DNA of 64,000 bases from Candidatus Microthrix subdominans (GCA_016719385.1 JADJZA010000001.1:868001-932000); one strand, 5' to 3'; shown: positions 22,935-32,844, numbered from the stretch's first letter. Notes: generated by a model from the sequence alone, not told the origin. Made by a program: numbers and translations.

Positions 22935-25595
22935 TCAGCGCAGCGACCGAAGTTGACGGTGCAGCGAGCGCAGCTCGGCCCGGCGGCGCTCGAACGTGGC
23001 CCCGGTGACGAGCAACACCGCGCCGGCGGTGCCGAAAGTGAGGTAGCGGGGCAGCGATCCGACCAGCGGCGCCACCTCGACGAACGACAGCGTCACCACG
23101 CAGCACGCTCCGGCAACGACCGGGGCACCCAGCCTGAGCAGGCCACCGACGATGACGAGCAGCGCACCGACGGCGATGAGCGCCAGCATCCGGGCGCCGC
23201 CATCGGCGATCGCGACCATCGATGACGGCACCAGGGCAACGACCAGCGCCGGTGACAACGACATCCAGGAGCCCCGCTGCGGGGAACGCCGCATCGCCTC
23301 GGCGCCCAGCGCCAGCAGCACCAGCGCGCCCGGCACGGTGTAGGCCTCGACGAGCCCCACCCCGGCGATCCCCAGGGCCAGCCAGGCGGCGAACTGGGAG
23401 AGCACTGCGCCGACCGCAGCGGCAAGGCCCTGTCGGATGAGGATGGAGACGGCGAACCAACAGATCGCGCCGATCAGCAGGTTGACCGTGCCGGAGACGG
23501 CTGCCTGGCGGTCGATCGAGTCGACCACCGCCACGACCAGGGCCACCGCCTGGGCACCGAGCATCAGGGCGATGAACGGGCGGGCGACGGTGCTCCAGAT
23601 GGCGCCGGCGACCGATCGGGGACCCCGGCCCGCCGCAGCGACTTCCTCGGCGGCCCACACGACGGCGGCAGCCGCCACGGCGAGGACGCCCGAGGTGGTG
23701 ACGGCGACGATGGCCACCCAGGTCGGCCCGGCGTCGAACAGCGCTGCGGTCGAGGCGGCGCCGACGACGGTGAGCAGGCCGGCCACGCCGGCCAGGCCGG
23801 TGCTTTCGATGGTCCGTCCCGCCCGCCCGGTCAGCACGGCGAGGAGCGCAGCGACGCCGGTGAGCGCCCACCACAGGTCCAGGTCGTCCCCGACGAACCC
23901 CAGCGCGAGCGCAGCGGCTGCGGTGGTGCCCGCCGCTGCCCATCCCGCGGCCCGGATGGCCGCGCCCGCTGCGCCGCTGATCGAGATCGCAGTCACGGCG
24001 GCCGCGCCGGCCGCGGCTGCCAGGGTCAATACGATCGCCCAGGTGAGCTGGCTCACGCCGATCAACGGCGGCAGCGCCATGGCCAGATAAGCGATCAACA
24101 CCACCGCAGCGGCAGTGAGAGGTCCGATCCAGGCCCTTCGGTTGCGATGTCGGGCGAGGATCATCAGGGCGCCGACGACGGCTGCGGTGACGATCATCGC
24201 CACGGCGAGGACCTCGGCCCAGGAGTAGTCGGCGCCGGCGGTGCCCTCCGGGGTGCCGCCGAGGCGTGTCGTCAAGTCGTCAAGAGCACTGCCGCCGGCG
24301 GCGAGGAGCACCCACGTCGTCCCCGCCAGGACGAGGCCGGCGACGAGCGCCCCGCCCCACCTGGAGCGCTGCGGGGTTGTGCAGGCGGCGAGCACGGCCA
24401 ACGCAGCGCCGGTGGCCACCCACACGGTGAGCGAGAGTGCGTCCGGGGCCAGCGCCGTCCACGCCCCGAGCGCCGCAGCGGCTGTTCCGGCCGCCGCCAG
24501 GTTGGTCCAGGCCGAGCCGAGCTGCGGCAGCAACGCCGCCAGGGTCGCAGCGATCGCCGCCCCCGCCAGAATCGCCGCGGCGGCGGTCGGCTCGTTCAGC
24601 GCCAGCGCCATGCTCGCCGACACAAACCAACCGGCGGCCGCGGTCAGCAGCGCCATGCCCACCACCGGTGAGGCCGGCGACCAGCGTCGCTCACGGGTGC
24701 CCAGCGTGACGACGATCGCCTGCACGATGCCGACGACAGCCACCCCGGCGATGCCCACCTGGGTCAGGCCCGGATCCCCCAGCGTGAGGTCGAACCCGGT
24801 GCTCGAGTGGCGGCCGAGCGCCGCCCCCACCGCCATCGGCAAGGTCAGCTGCGCAGCGACCACGCCGATCAGGGCCCCGGACGATGGCGGGGCCAGGCCG
24901 CCGGCTCCGCCCCAGCGCCGGGTGGCGGCGCCCAGGGCGGCGAGCAACGCCAGGCCACCGCTCCAGAACCGGAGATCGCCTGCGCCGGCGCCGAGGGCGT
25001 CGCCGAACACCGCAATGTCGACCAGCACCATGGCCGCGGCCAGGCACAGCACCGCTTCGCCCGTCGCCCTCAGGCCCCGACGGTGCAGCGCCAGCCCGCC
25101 AAATCCGGCCACCACCGTTGCGGCCAGCAGCACGGCGGCCTGGCCGGCAGGGTTGAGCCGACCCCACCCGACGGCGGCAAACACGGCGACGGCGATCGCC
25201 AGGCACAACACGCCGAGGCCCAGAAGCAACGCCTGGGTTCCCCGGCCGTTGCCGCCGGCCGGTCGTCCGCGCTCAGCGGCCTGGTGAGGCGGCTGACCGG
25301 CGGCCGTCGGGCTGGCCGGCTCCAAGGCGGCGAGCACTTCTCCACGACGCCGCTCGTTGGCCTCCAGGTCGTGCGCAACGATCGCCAGGACCTCGTTCCG
25401 GTACCGATGGAGCTCCCCATGGCGGCGGTTGAGGTCGCTCAGCTCGGCGACGAGGGGTCCGCCGAGGGCGAGGTGGCAGCTGGGGCAGGCCGCGTTGGGG
25501 GTGCCGATGGCGGCGCTGAGGCGGGCGCCGCAGCGGGGACAGGCGCCCACAGCGGGCTGGGCGGCGCTGGTGGCGCTGGTGTCGGGCGTGGTCAT
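22935..25595 (-). CDS. Large polytopic membrane protein with N-terminal zinc ribbon (SCO7613-like)
   Basis: 886 residues from ATG 25595. The first 45 residues carry two CxxC knuckles (ACPRCGARL and ACPSCHLAL), a zinc ribbon. A helical segment (LNRRHGELHRYRNEVLAIV) follows, then more than twenty Ala/Val/Leu-rich helices across residues about 120-860, with almost no polar loops. This is the layout of the SCO7613-type actinobacterial proteins, whose function is unknown. It heads a minus-strand run with two paralogous soluble proteins and an ABC exporter. Divergent from the pterin dehydratase gene. Confidence 0.7.
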   Translation of the reverse strand: MTTPDTSATSAAQPAVGACPRCGARLSAAIGTPNAACPSCHLALGGPLVAELSDLNRRHGELHRYRNEVLAIVAHDLEANERRRGEVLAALEPASPTAAGQPPHQAAERGRPAGGNGRGTQALLLGLGVLCLAIAVAVFAAVGWGRLNPAGQAAVLLAATVVAGFGGLALHRRGLRATGEAVLCLAAAMVLVDIAVFGDALGAGAGDLRFWSGGLALLAALGAATRRWGGAGGLAPPSSGALIGVVAAQLTLPMAVGAALGRHSSTGFDLTLGDPGLTQVGIAGVAVVGIVQAIVVTLGTRERRWSPASPVVGMALLTAAAGWFVSASMALALNEPTAAAAILAGAAIAATLAALLPQLGSAWTNLAAAGTAAAALGAWTALAPDALSLTVWVATGAALAVLAACTTPQRSRWGGALVAGLVLAGTTWVLLAAGGSALDDLTTRLGGTPEGTAGADYSWAEVLAVAMIVTAAVVGALMILARHRNRRAWIGPLTAAAVVLIAYLAMALPPLIGVSQLTWAIVLTLAAAAGAAAVTAISISGAAGAAIRAAGWAAAGTTAAAALALGFVGDDLDLWWALTGVAALLAVLTGRAGRTIESTGLAGVAGLLTVVGAASTAALFDAGPTWVAIVAVTTSGVLAVAAAAVVWAAEEVAAAGRGPRSVAGAIWSTVARPFIALMLGAQAVALVVAVVDSIDRQAAVSGTVNLLIGAICWFAVSILIRQGLAAAVGAVLSQFAAWLALGIAGVGLVEAYTVPGALVLLALGAEAMRRSPQRGSWMSLSPALVVALVPSSMVAIADGGARMLALIAVGALLVIVGGLLRLGAPVVAGACCVVTLSFVEVAPLVGSLPRYLTFGTAGAVLLVTGATFERRRAELRSLHRQLRSLR

Positions 25596-25610
25596 GGGAG
25601 TGATCCTGGC

Positions 25611-25671
25611 CCGGTTTGGAACCGGTTGGAATCGGAGATAGCCCCTACGGTGGCCTGGGGGAGGCCCCAGG
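25611..25671. promoter_or_regulatory. Repeats and hairpin in divergent promoter region
   Basis: CCGGTT-GGAA half-sites repeat at 25611 and 25622, one helical turn (11 bases) apart. A perfect hairpin, GCCTGGGG-gagg-CCCCAGGC, occupies 25653-25672. The region separates the start of the large membrane protein (25595) from the pterin dehydratase (25709). It may hold operators for both. No clear -10 or -35 boxes were identified. Confidence 0.35.
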
Positions 25672-25708
25672 CGTCCCCTGACGACGAGTTTGAACGAAAG
25701 GCAACATC

Positions 25709-26008
25709 ATGGGCGCACGGGCAGAGGGCGACGAGGGGCTGACCGACGACGAGCTCCGGGCGGCGCTCAATGAGTTGCCGGGGTGGCGGCTGGCCGAGGG
25801 AGCCCTGCACCGCACCTTTGAGTTCGCCGATTTCTCCGAGGCCTTTGCGTTTATGATCCGGGTGGCACCGCTGGCCGAGGAGGCCAACCATCACCCCGAT
25901 TGGTCCAACAGCTACAACACGGTGACGATCGACCTGATCAGCCACGACGTCGGCACCCTCACCGACCGCGATATCACCCTGGCCAAGGCGATCCAGCGGG
26001 TGGCCTAA
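25709..26008 (+). CDS. phhB: Pterin-4a-carbinolamine dehydratase
   Basis: 99 residues from ATG 25709. The active-site signature EANHHPDWSNSYNTVTIDL near residues 58-76 is that of 4a-hydroxytetrahydrobiopterin dehydratases, with the paired histidines and the following tryptophan. The N-terminal LNELPGWRLAEGALHRTFEF is also standard. The enzyme regenerates quinonoid pterin after aromatic amino acid hydroxylation. No hydroxylase is adjacent. In actinobacteria without one, the protein may take part in molybdopterin or folate metabolism instead. It ends 28 bases before a convergent LLM oxidoreductase. Confidence 0.88.
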   Translation: MGARAEGDEGLTDDELRAALNELPGWRLAEGALHRTFEFADFSEAFAFMIRVAPLAEEANHHPDWSNSYNTVTIDLISHDVGTLTDRDITLAKAIQRVA

Positions 26009-26036
26009 CCACGTCGGGGTCGCCACGACCACGGCG

Positions 26037-27059
26037 CTAGGTGCCGGACAGCTCGGCGATCAGCGGCGCCATCTCCATGGCGTCGGGGCCCTGCAACGTG
26101 ATGTAGCTGATGCCCCAGCGTTCGCGCCGTTGGCGCAGGGTGGCGGCCATCTCCTCGAACGACCCCAGCAGGATGGCGGGCGCCTCAAGGACCGTCTCGG
26201 TGCTGAAGTCGCCCCCCGAAGCATCGTCGTTGGTGGCGCCGCCGGTCGCCGCTGCGTTGACCGCATCGCCCACCCCTTTGGGGATCTCGGGCTCCGCGCT
26301 GAACATGGCGGCGATGCCCTCGGCCATGCCCCTGGCATCGTCGGTGACGGTGGCCAGAAACACGAGAACGTTCAGCTCGATGTCGTCGAAGCGGTCCCCG
26401 GCACCGCGTTTGATCCACTCCAGCTTCTGGTCGACCCGGTCGGCGGCAAAGTCGCGGGCGGCCTCTGCGTCGACCGCACCGGAGGGGATCCGGGGGTTGA
26501 TCCCGACGATGTCGGCGTGAGCGCCGGCGATGCCGAGCATGCGCGGCCCGCCGGCGCCGATCATCAGCGGAGGGCCGCCCGGCGCGTGTGGCCGGGGCAA
26601 CCCTTCCAGCGCATCGATGCAGTAGTGCTCGCCGTCGTGGCTGAACTCGCTCTCGCGGAAGAGACCTTTGAGCACGATGAGCGCCTCCTCGAAGCGGTCG
26701 ACCCGCACCTTGGGCGCGTCATAGTCCAAGCCCGCCTTCTCGTAGTCCCAGCGCATCCAGCCGGCGCCCAGGCCCAACTCGACCCGCCCGCCTGACAGCT
26801 GGTCGATGGTGGCGAGTTCCTTGTGCAGCACCACCGGGTGGCGGTAGTCGTTGTCGAAGACCAGTGCGCCCACCCGCAACCGCTCGGTGACGGCCGCCGC
26901 CCAGGTCATCGCCGCCAAGGGCGCCAGTTGATCGCCGAAGTGGTCGGGCATGTGCAGGGCCGAGAAGCCCGCCTCCTCGACCCGGCGGGCGGTGTCACCC
27001 CAGGACGTGCCGGGTAGGGGCTGGGAGAGCTGGATGGCGAAGCGGAAGGGCCTGGTCAT
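26037..27059 (-). CDS. LLM-class, probably F420-dependent, oxidoreductase
   Basis: 340 residues from ATG 27059. The TIM-barrel family is shown by FRFAIQLSQPLPGTSWGDTA, ARRVEEAGFSALHMPDHFG, IDQLSGGRVELGLGAGWMR and GGPPLMIGAGGPRMLGIAG. This is the TIGR03621-like subgroup common in mycobacteria and Acidimicrobiia, in which coenzyme F420 rather than FMN is the usual cofactor. The substrate is unknown. A Gly/Ala/Asp-rich insertion (about residues 265-285) is unlike most relatives. The divergently placed pterin gene faces it tail to tail. Confidence 0.8.
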   Translation of the reverse strand: MTRPFRFAIQLSQPLPGTSWGDTARRVEEAGFSALHMPDHFGDQLAPLAAMTWAAAVTERLRVGALVFDNDYRHPVVLHKELATIDQLSGGRVELGLGAGWMRWDYEKAGLDYDAPKVRVDRFEEALIVLKGLFRESEFSHDGEHYCIDALEGLPRPHAPGGPPLMIGAGGPRMLGIAGAHADIVGINPRIPSGAVDAEAARDFAADRVDQKLEWIKRGAGDRFDDIELNVLVFLATVTDDARGMAEGIAAMFSAEPEIPKGVGDAVNAAATGGATNDDASGGDFSTETVLEAPAILLGSFEEMAATLRQRRERWGISYITLQGPDAMEMAPLIAELSGT

Positions 27060-27129
27060 CGGCCCATCGTTGCACTCGGCGGCGACACCGCACCGGAATG
27101 TGGGCTCGCGTGGGAGGACCGGGCCGGGC

Positions 27130-28693
27130 TCAGCGCAGCCGGTAGTTGGGGGCCGCCTCGGTGATCGACACGTCGTGGGGGTGGCTCTCCCGCAACCCGG
27201 CGGAGGTCATGCGCACAAACCTGGCCTCGCTGCGCAGCCGGTCGAGGTCGCCGCACCCGGTGTAGCCCATCGCCTGTTGCAGGCCGCCCACCAGCTGACC
27301 GACAACGTTGCGCAGCGGTCCCTTGTAGGGCACCCGAGCCTCGATGCCTTCGGGCACCAGCTTGTCCGCCTCGGTGATGTGGGCCTGGAAGTAGCGGTCC
27401 TTGGAGAACGAGCGGGCCTTCATTGCCCCCATCGAACCCATGCCTCGATACTCCTTGTACCGCTCGCCTTGGTAGAAGACGATCTCGCCCGGGCTTTCAT
27501 CCACCCCGGCCAGGTAGCTGCCCAGCATGACGGTGTTGGCCCCCGCACCGATCGCTTTGGGGACGTCGCCGGTGTACTGGATGCCGCCGTCGGCGATCAC
27601 GGGGATGCCGTGGCGCCTGGCGACCTCGGCGCACTCCCACACGGCGGTGATTTGGGGAACCCCGACGCCGGTCACCACCCGGGTCGTGCAGATCGAACCC
27701 GGGCCGATGCCCACCTTGATCGCATCGGCGCCGGCGTCGATCAGCGCCTGGGCGGCCTCGCCGGTGGCGATGTTGCCTGCGGCGATCGGCCCGGCCCACT
27801 CGGCGCGCAGGTTGCGCACCGTCTCGAGCACCGACGAGGAGTGGCCGTGGGAGGTGTCGACGATCAATGCGTCCACGCCGACGTCGATGAGCAGCTTGGC
27901 CCGGTCGAGCGCATCGGGCCCCACACCCAGCGCGGCGGCCACGCAGGCGGCCGTCGGCGTCCTTGGTTGCCTCGGGGTGGTCCATCCGCTTCTGCAGGTC
28001 CTTGACGGTGATCAGGCCGCACAGCCTGCCGCCCGAATCGACGACGGGAAGCTTTTCGATTTTGTGGCGGGCGAACAGCACCTGGGCCTGATCGAGCGTG
28101 GTGCCCTCCGGAGCGGTCACCAACGGCAGCGGCGTCATCACCTCGGAGATCAGCTGGGTGTCATCGGTCTCGAAGCGCAGGTCGCGGTTGGTGAGGATGC
28201 CGACGAGTAACCCGGCATGATCGGTGATCGGCACCCCTGATATGTGAAACCGGGCCATCAGGTCGAGCGCATCGGACACCGGACGGTTCGCCGTCAGGGT
28301 GACCGGGTCGGAGATCATGCCCGACTCGGACCGCTTCACGCGGTCCACCTCGTGGGCCTGTTCTTCGGGCGACAGGTTGCGATGGACCACGCCAAGCCCG
28401 CCCATCCGCGCGAGTGCGATCGCCATGCCCGCCTCGGTGACCGTGTCCATGGCCGCCGACACGATCGGGACGGCCAGGCGAATGTCCTGAGCGAACGATG
28501 CCGACGTGTCGACGTTTTGGGGGAGTACGTCGGAGGCTGCGGGCATGAGCATGACGTCATCGAAGGTCAGCCCGGGTGGGCCGAAGCGGGCGACGAAGTC
28601 GGATTCTTCGTCCCCGCTGTCGTTTGCGGGCTCCGAAGCGTAAGGTAGGCCGCTCGACCCGGAGCGATCGGGGCGGCGGTGCTGGGTCTCCAT
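27130..28693 (-). CDS. guaB: IMP dehydrogenase, frameshifted in this sequence
   Basis: Catalyses NAD-dependent oxidation of IMP to XMP, the committed step to guanine nucleotides. The N-terminal frame starts at ATG 28693 and holds GLTFDDVMLMPA, the two CBS domains (for example PVTLTANRPVSDALDLMARF and VTAPEGTTLDQAQVLFARH) and LPVVDSGGRLCGLITVKDL. It runs off frame near 27943. The catalytic half continues in another frame to 27130, with VDTSHGHS, the active-site loop GPGSICTTRVVTGVG, GGIQYTGD and the flap GSMGAMKARS. Restoring CGTGTGGCC for CGTGGCC at about 27940-27945 gives GRLRVAAALGVG, the normal sequence. So two bases seem missing, or one extra. The enzyme is essential in most bacteria, which favours an assembly error. 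Confidence 0.9.
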
Positions 28694-28784
28694 AGATGGA
28701 GTCTAGCGACGTCTCATGGGCAGTCCCATGGCCGATACTCTGCACACGGTCACGACCCTCTGGCACCCTGGTGAGGAACCCCTG

Positions 28785-30776
28785 TTGAATACCTTGAAGA
28801 ACCGGTTTGGCCGTCGCTCGCTGGGCGCCACCGTCATGGCCGGGGCGGTCCTCATGGGCACGGTTGTTGCCGTCGCTCCCGTCGGGGCACAGGACCCGAC
28901 GCCTCCCCCGACCACCGCTGCACCCACGACGACGCCCACAACGGCACGGCCGACCGCGCCCCCGACGACCGCTCCGCCAACGACAGCGGCGCCGACGTCG
29001 GCTGCACCGACGACGAGGCCGCCGACCACGCAGGCCCCGCCGCCGGTAGCGCCGACCACCAACGCGCCCGGACCGGCGACGACGCCCCCCGCCCCGCAGG
29101 AGCCCGAAGGCCCGCAGGAGACCCTTCCGGAGGCCACCCTTCCCCCCAAGCAGGACGAACCGGAAGATGAGGGCGGCGGCGACGTCGGCGAGCCGGTCAC
29201 CCCGCCCGGAAACTCGGAAAGCTCCGGTGGCGGCAACACCGGCGGCGGTGCGGTCATCGGCGAGAACCCGATCCGGGAGCTGGCACCCGGCGTGTGGGAG
29301 ACCCCGGTGCTCATCGGCGGTCAGGCCGGTGTGCAGGGGGTCAGCCTGCGCGAGACGGTCACGAAGGTGCGCAAGGAGGCCGAATCCGCAGCGTTCACGG
29401 TTGACGAACAGCGCTCGGCATCCAAGGCCGGGGTCATTGGGGCCGAGACGGCCATGGTGCAGTCCGAGCGGGCGCTCAACGAGGCCCGGGTGGAACTCGA
29501 GCGGCGTGAGTCGGCCGCCGAAAAGGCGCGCAAGCAGCTCGCCCGGATGAGCGTCGCCTCCTATACCAACCTGTACGGTGAGAATGACCCCGACATCCTG
29601 GCGCTCACTGGCCAGACGATGCGGGCAAGCGCGGTGCGGGAGTATTCGGGCACCGTCCTGGTCGGCGCCGACGAGAACCAGGCCTCGGCCTCCGATGGCC
29701 TCGATGGGGCCAAGGCTGCGGTCATGAAAAACACCGCCAACCGCGACAGCGCCAAGGCTGCGCTGGCGGAGAGCCGCAAGGCGCTCGCCGAGACCGAGGC
29801 CAGCTTGGCCAAGGTCGTCTCCCAGGCGAGTGCGCTGAATTTGGATCAGGCCCCAGCAGCCGCCCCCGAGGAGGCCCCCGCAGAGCAGCCGGCGGCGCTG
29901 CCCGACCTGCCCGAGGGCGCTCTGGCATCGACGACGACCGGCGGCGACCCGACCGCAGGCGCTGGGCCCGATGCGGCGTTGAACGCGCTGGTGAGCAACG
30001 ACCTGACCGTCACCTACCCGATCGCCGGCGACTGGAACTTCGTCGACTCATGGGGCTTCGAGCGGGCGGGCGGCAAGCGCTCGCACAAGGGCAACGACCT
30101 GTTCTCCCGCTACGGCAACCCGGTGGTGGCCGTTGAGGACGGCGTCGTGCGGGTGGCGACCAACAGCCTGGGCGGCAACACGGTGTACCTGTACGGCCGG
30201 TCGGGCAACCGTTACTACTACGCCCACCTCTCTGCGGTTGAGGATGGCATCGACGGCCAGCAGGTGGAGGTCGGGCAGGTGATGGGCAAGGTTGGTACCT
30301 CCGGCAACGCCATCGGCACGCCGCCGCACCTGCACTTCGAGGTGCAGCCCGCCGGCGGCGAAACCTCCAACCCGTACCCGATGCTCAAGGCTCTCGCCAT
30401 GACGGTCGCCCAGGCCCGTCAGGGCGGGGCCACCCCCACGGTGCGGGCTCAAGACCTGCTCGTGTTGCCCGACCAACTCGGTCGCACGCTGTGGGCCGAG
30501 GGCAAGGTCCGCTCGGACACGCTGGGCCGCCTCGGCTCCGACGACTGGATCAAGCTGATCAACCGCACGGTGCTTCCGGTGGAAGCGCTGTCGCTGGGCG
30601 ATCCGGCGGTCGCCGCCGAGGTATCGACCCGCCTTGGTGACAAGGTCGACCCGGCAGCGCTGCCCACCGTCACCGGCGGCGTGGCGCCGACGACGGCGCC
30701 TCCGGTGCCGATCCCGGCGGGCGCTAAGCCCCCCATGGCCGCTCCGCCGACCAGCCAGGCGGGCCCGGCCGGGTAG
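28785..30776 (+). CDS. Secreted M23-family (LytM) peptidase with coiled coil
   Basis: 663 residues if translation starts at TTG 28785, which has GTGAGGA upstream and directly yields a signal peptide (SLGATVMAGAVLMGTVVAVA, cut near APVGAQ). ATG 28716 would put 23 residues before it. A Thr/Pro/Ala-rich wall-spanning stretch covers residues about 15-110, and a coiled coil (RETVTKVRKEAESAAF to LAETEASLAKVVSQAS) covers about 190-360. The LytM domain has zinc ligands in KRSHKGNDLF and the HLHF motif (TPPHLHFEVQ). It cuts peptidoglycan cross-links or, like many coiled-coil M23 proteins, activates amidases at division. The tail is proline-rich again. Confidence 0.82.
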   Translation: MNTLKNRFGRRSLGATVMAGAVLMGTVVAVAPVGAQDPTPPPTTAAPTTTPTTARPTAPPTTAPPTTAAPTSAAPTTRPPTTQAPPPVAPTTNAPGPATTPPAPQEPEGPQETLPEATLPPKQDEPEDEGGGDVGEPVTPPGNSESSGGGNTGGGAVIGENPIRELAPGVWETPVLIGGQAGVQGVSLRETVTKVRKEAESAAFTVDEQRSASKAGVIGAETAMVQSERALNEARVELERRESAAEKARKQLARMSVASYTNLYGENDPDILALTGQTMRASAVREYSGTVLVGADENQASASDGLDGAKAAVMKNTANRDSAKAALAESRKALAETEASLAKVVSQASALNLDQAPAAAPEEAPAEQPAALPDLPEGALASTTTGGDPTAGAGPDAALNALVSNDLTVTYPIAGDWNFVDSWGFERAGGKRSHKGNDLFSRYGNPVVAVEDGVVRVATNSLGGNTVYLYGRSGNRYYYAHLSAVEDGIDGQQVEVGQVMGKVGTSGNAIGTPPHLHFEVQPAGGETSNPYPMLKALAMTVAQARQGGATPTVRAQDLLVLPDQLGRTLWAEGKVRSDTLGRLGSDDWIKLINRTVLPVEALSLGDPAVAAEVSTRLGDKVDPAALPTVTGGVAPTTAPPVPIPAGAKPPMAAPPTSQAGPAG

Positions 30777-30895
30777 TTGCCGCCAGGCTCGATCGGCTCT
30801 GGAGCGACCTCGAGTCTGCGCGGGAGCCTGCGAAGCCGTCCCGGGCTTGAGGGCGAGGCGGCGCCAGCGCAGCCTGTCGGCCCGAGACTCAGACG

Positions 30896-31369
30896 TTACG
30901 CGGTTGCCTCGTCGAGTGCATGGACGAGGGTGTTCCAGCTGAGGGTGGCGCACTTGATGCGGACCGGGAACTTCACGACCCCCTGAAGCGCCGCCAGGTC
31001 ACCCAGATCGGGGCTGTCCGCCGTCTCGGTCGGCGCGTCGTCGTCGTCGCCGCTCAGTTCGGTCTCGTGGCTCGACATCATCTGCTTGAATGAGCCGACG
31101 AGGGCACGCACCTCGTCGACCGAACGGCCCTTGATCGCAGCGCTCATCATCGAGGCGGACGACTGGCTGATCGAGCAGCCCTGCCCATCGATGGCGACGT
31201 CGGTGACGACGCCGTCGTCAACGGCCAGGTAGACGACCACCTCGTCCCCGCACAACGGGTTGAACCCCTCGGCCTTGACGGCCGGTGGGGTGTCGAGCTG
31301 CCCGCGATGGCGGGGGCTGCGGTAGTGATCGAGGATGATCTCTCGGTACAGATCCTCAAGACCGGCCAT
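30896..31369 (-). CDS. sufU: SUF iron-sulfur assembly protein SufU
   Basis: 157 residues from ATG 31369. The three conserved cysteines of SufU (C40 in NPLCGDEV, C65 in GQGCSISQ, C140 in RIKCATLSW) and D42 bind zinc and accept sulfur from SufS. The start MAGLEDLYREIILDHYRSPRH is typical. An acidic insertion (GDDDDAPTETADSPDL, about residues 107-121) is in the position of the SufU-specific insertion. It lies 98 bases downstream of sufS on the same strand, the usual order. The SufBCD scaffold genes are not in the window. Confidence 0.92.
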   Translation of the reverse strand: MAGLEDLYREIILDHYRSPRHRGQLDTPPAVKAEGFNPLCGDEVVVYLAVDDGVVTDVAIDGQGCSISQSSASMMSAAIKGRSVDEVRALVGSFKQMMSSHETELSGDDDDAPTETADSPDLGDLAALQGVVKFPVRIKCATLSWNTLVHALDEATA

Positions 31370-31467
31370 GGTGGCTCCGGAGGGTTGGTCGGTCGAGCCC
31401 CGAAGGCCCGGCCAGGTGCGGGTGGCGAGCGTCGCAGGCTGCGGCGCACGTTGTGGAGAAAGAACGG

Positions 31468-32724
31468 TTACAGAAAGAACTCGGCCGTGGCGTCCAGGGC
31501 GTCCGCCAGGGCATCGACATCGTCGGGTGTGTTGTACAGGTACCAGGAGGCGCGTGCGGTTGCCCCGACTCCGAGCTCCTTCATGAGCGGCTTGGCGCAG
31601 TGGTGCCCGGCCCGCACCGCCACGCCGTGCTCGTCGAGGATCTGCGACACGTCGTGGGGGTGCACGTCGCCGAGGGCGAAGCTCATCACGCCCGCCCGCT
31701 GGCCGGGCTCCGCCGGCCCGTGAATCGTCAGCCGCTCGCCGAAGCGTTCGGTCAGCGTCCGGAAGGCATAGGCCGACATCGCCTGTTCGTGAGCCAAGAC
31801 GTTGTCCATGCCCAGCTCCTCGAGGAAGGCGACCGCCTCGCCGAGGCCGATGATCTCGGCGATCGGTGGGGTGCCGGCCTCAAACTTGTGCGGGATCTCG
31901 TTGGCGGTGAACCCGTCGAGGCGGACGTCGCGGATCATCGACCCGCCGCCAAGGAACGGCGGCATCTCCTCAAGGAGGGTCCGACGGCCCCACAACACGC
32001 CGATGCCGGTCGGGCCGCACATCTTGTGCCCGGAGAAGGCCAGGAAGTCGGCGCCGAGCTCTTCGACGTCGCAGCGGCTGTGGGGCACGAACTGGCAGGC
32101 GTCGACGCACACGACGGCGCCGGCTTGGTGGGCGGCATCGGCAATGCGCCGAACCGGGGTCAGGGTGCCGGTGACGTTGGAGGCGGCGGTGACGCCGACC
32201 AGCTTGGCGCCGTCGAGCAGGGTGTCGAGTGAGCTCAGGTCGAGTTGGGCGTCGTCGGTCAGCGGGATCCAACGGATCTCGAAGCCCTTCTCGGCGGCCA
32301 GCATGTGCCACGGCACGATGTTGGCGTGGTGCTCGAGCATCGAGAGCACGATGGCATCCCCGGGCCCGAGGTTGGCTCGTCCCCAGGAGCCGGCAACCAG
32401 GTTCAGCGATTCGGTGGCGTTCTTGGTGAACACGACCTCGGCAGCGTCGGCGGCACCGATAAACCGAGCGATGTCGCGGCGCGCCTGCTCCACCGCCGTC
32501 GTCGACTGTTCGGAGATCTCGTACACGCCGCGGTGAACGTTGGCGTTGATCGTCTCGTAGAAGCGCGACATGGAGTCGATGACCCGCTGGGGCTTCTGTG
32601 AAGATGCAGCGCTGTCCAGAAAGGCCATGCGATGGCCCTTGATCTCCCGCTGGAGTACGGGGAACTGCGCCCGGATGGCAACCGAGTCGAGGGGGTCGCC
32701 AGGCAGGTTGCGCAGGTCGTTCAT
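31468..32724 (-). CDS. sufS: Cysteine desulfurase SufS
   Basis: 418 residues from ATG 32724. The PLP-binding lysine is in AFSGHKMCGPTGIGVL near residue 233, and the persulfide cysteine is in RAGHHCAKPLM near residue 373. The HFLDSAASSQKP-type start (AFLDSAASSQKPQRV) and NANVHRGVYEISEQST are characteristic of group II desulfurases, which need SufU or SufE as sulfur acceptor. The sulfur goes to SufU, encoded just downstream. A possible promoter is at 32764-32792. The usual upstream sufC gene is absent here; the next gene upstream is an unrelated hydrolase. Confidence 0.94.
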   Translation of the reverse strand: MNDLRNLPGDPLDSVAIRAQFPVLQREIKGHRMAFLDSAASSQKPQRVIDSMSRFYETINANVHRGVYEISEQSTTAVEQARRDIARFIGAADAAEVVFTKNATESLNLVAGSWGRANLGPGDAIVLSMLEHHANIVPWHMLAAEKGFEIRWIPLTDDAQLDLSSLDTLLDGAKLVGVTAASNVTGTLTPVRRIADAAHQAGAVVCVDACQFVPHSRCDVEELGADFLAFSGHKMCGPTGIGVLWGRRTLLEEMPPFLGGGSMIRDVRLDGFTANEIPHKFEAGTPPIAEIIGLGEAVAFLEELGMDNVLAHEQAMSAYAFRTLTERFGERLTIHGPAEPGQRAGVMSFALGDVHPHDVSQILDEHGVAVRAGHHCAKPLMKELGVGATARASWYLYNTPDDVDALADALDATAEFFL

Positions 32725-32763
32725 GCGCTCACCGGATGATGGGAGAGCTTGGCCATGGGCTTC

Positions 32764-32792
32764 AGTGTATTTCTCCTAGATCGAAAGTCGAA
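32764..32792 (-). promoter_or_regulatory. Candidate sigma-70-type promoter of sufS-sufU
   Basis: On the minus strand TTCGAC (32792-32787) and TACACT (32769-32764) are separated by 17 bases and lie 40 bases before the sufS ATG. Both hexamers are near consensus for a housekeeping promoter. Confidence 0.4.
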
Positions 32793-32844
32793 AGAGGGAC
32801 CCGTCACCTTAGGACGCCGGGCGAGGCCGCCCCCACAGGCTGGT

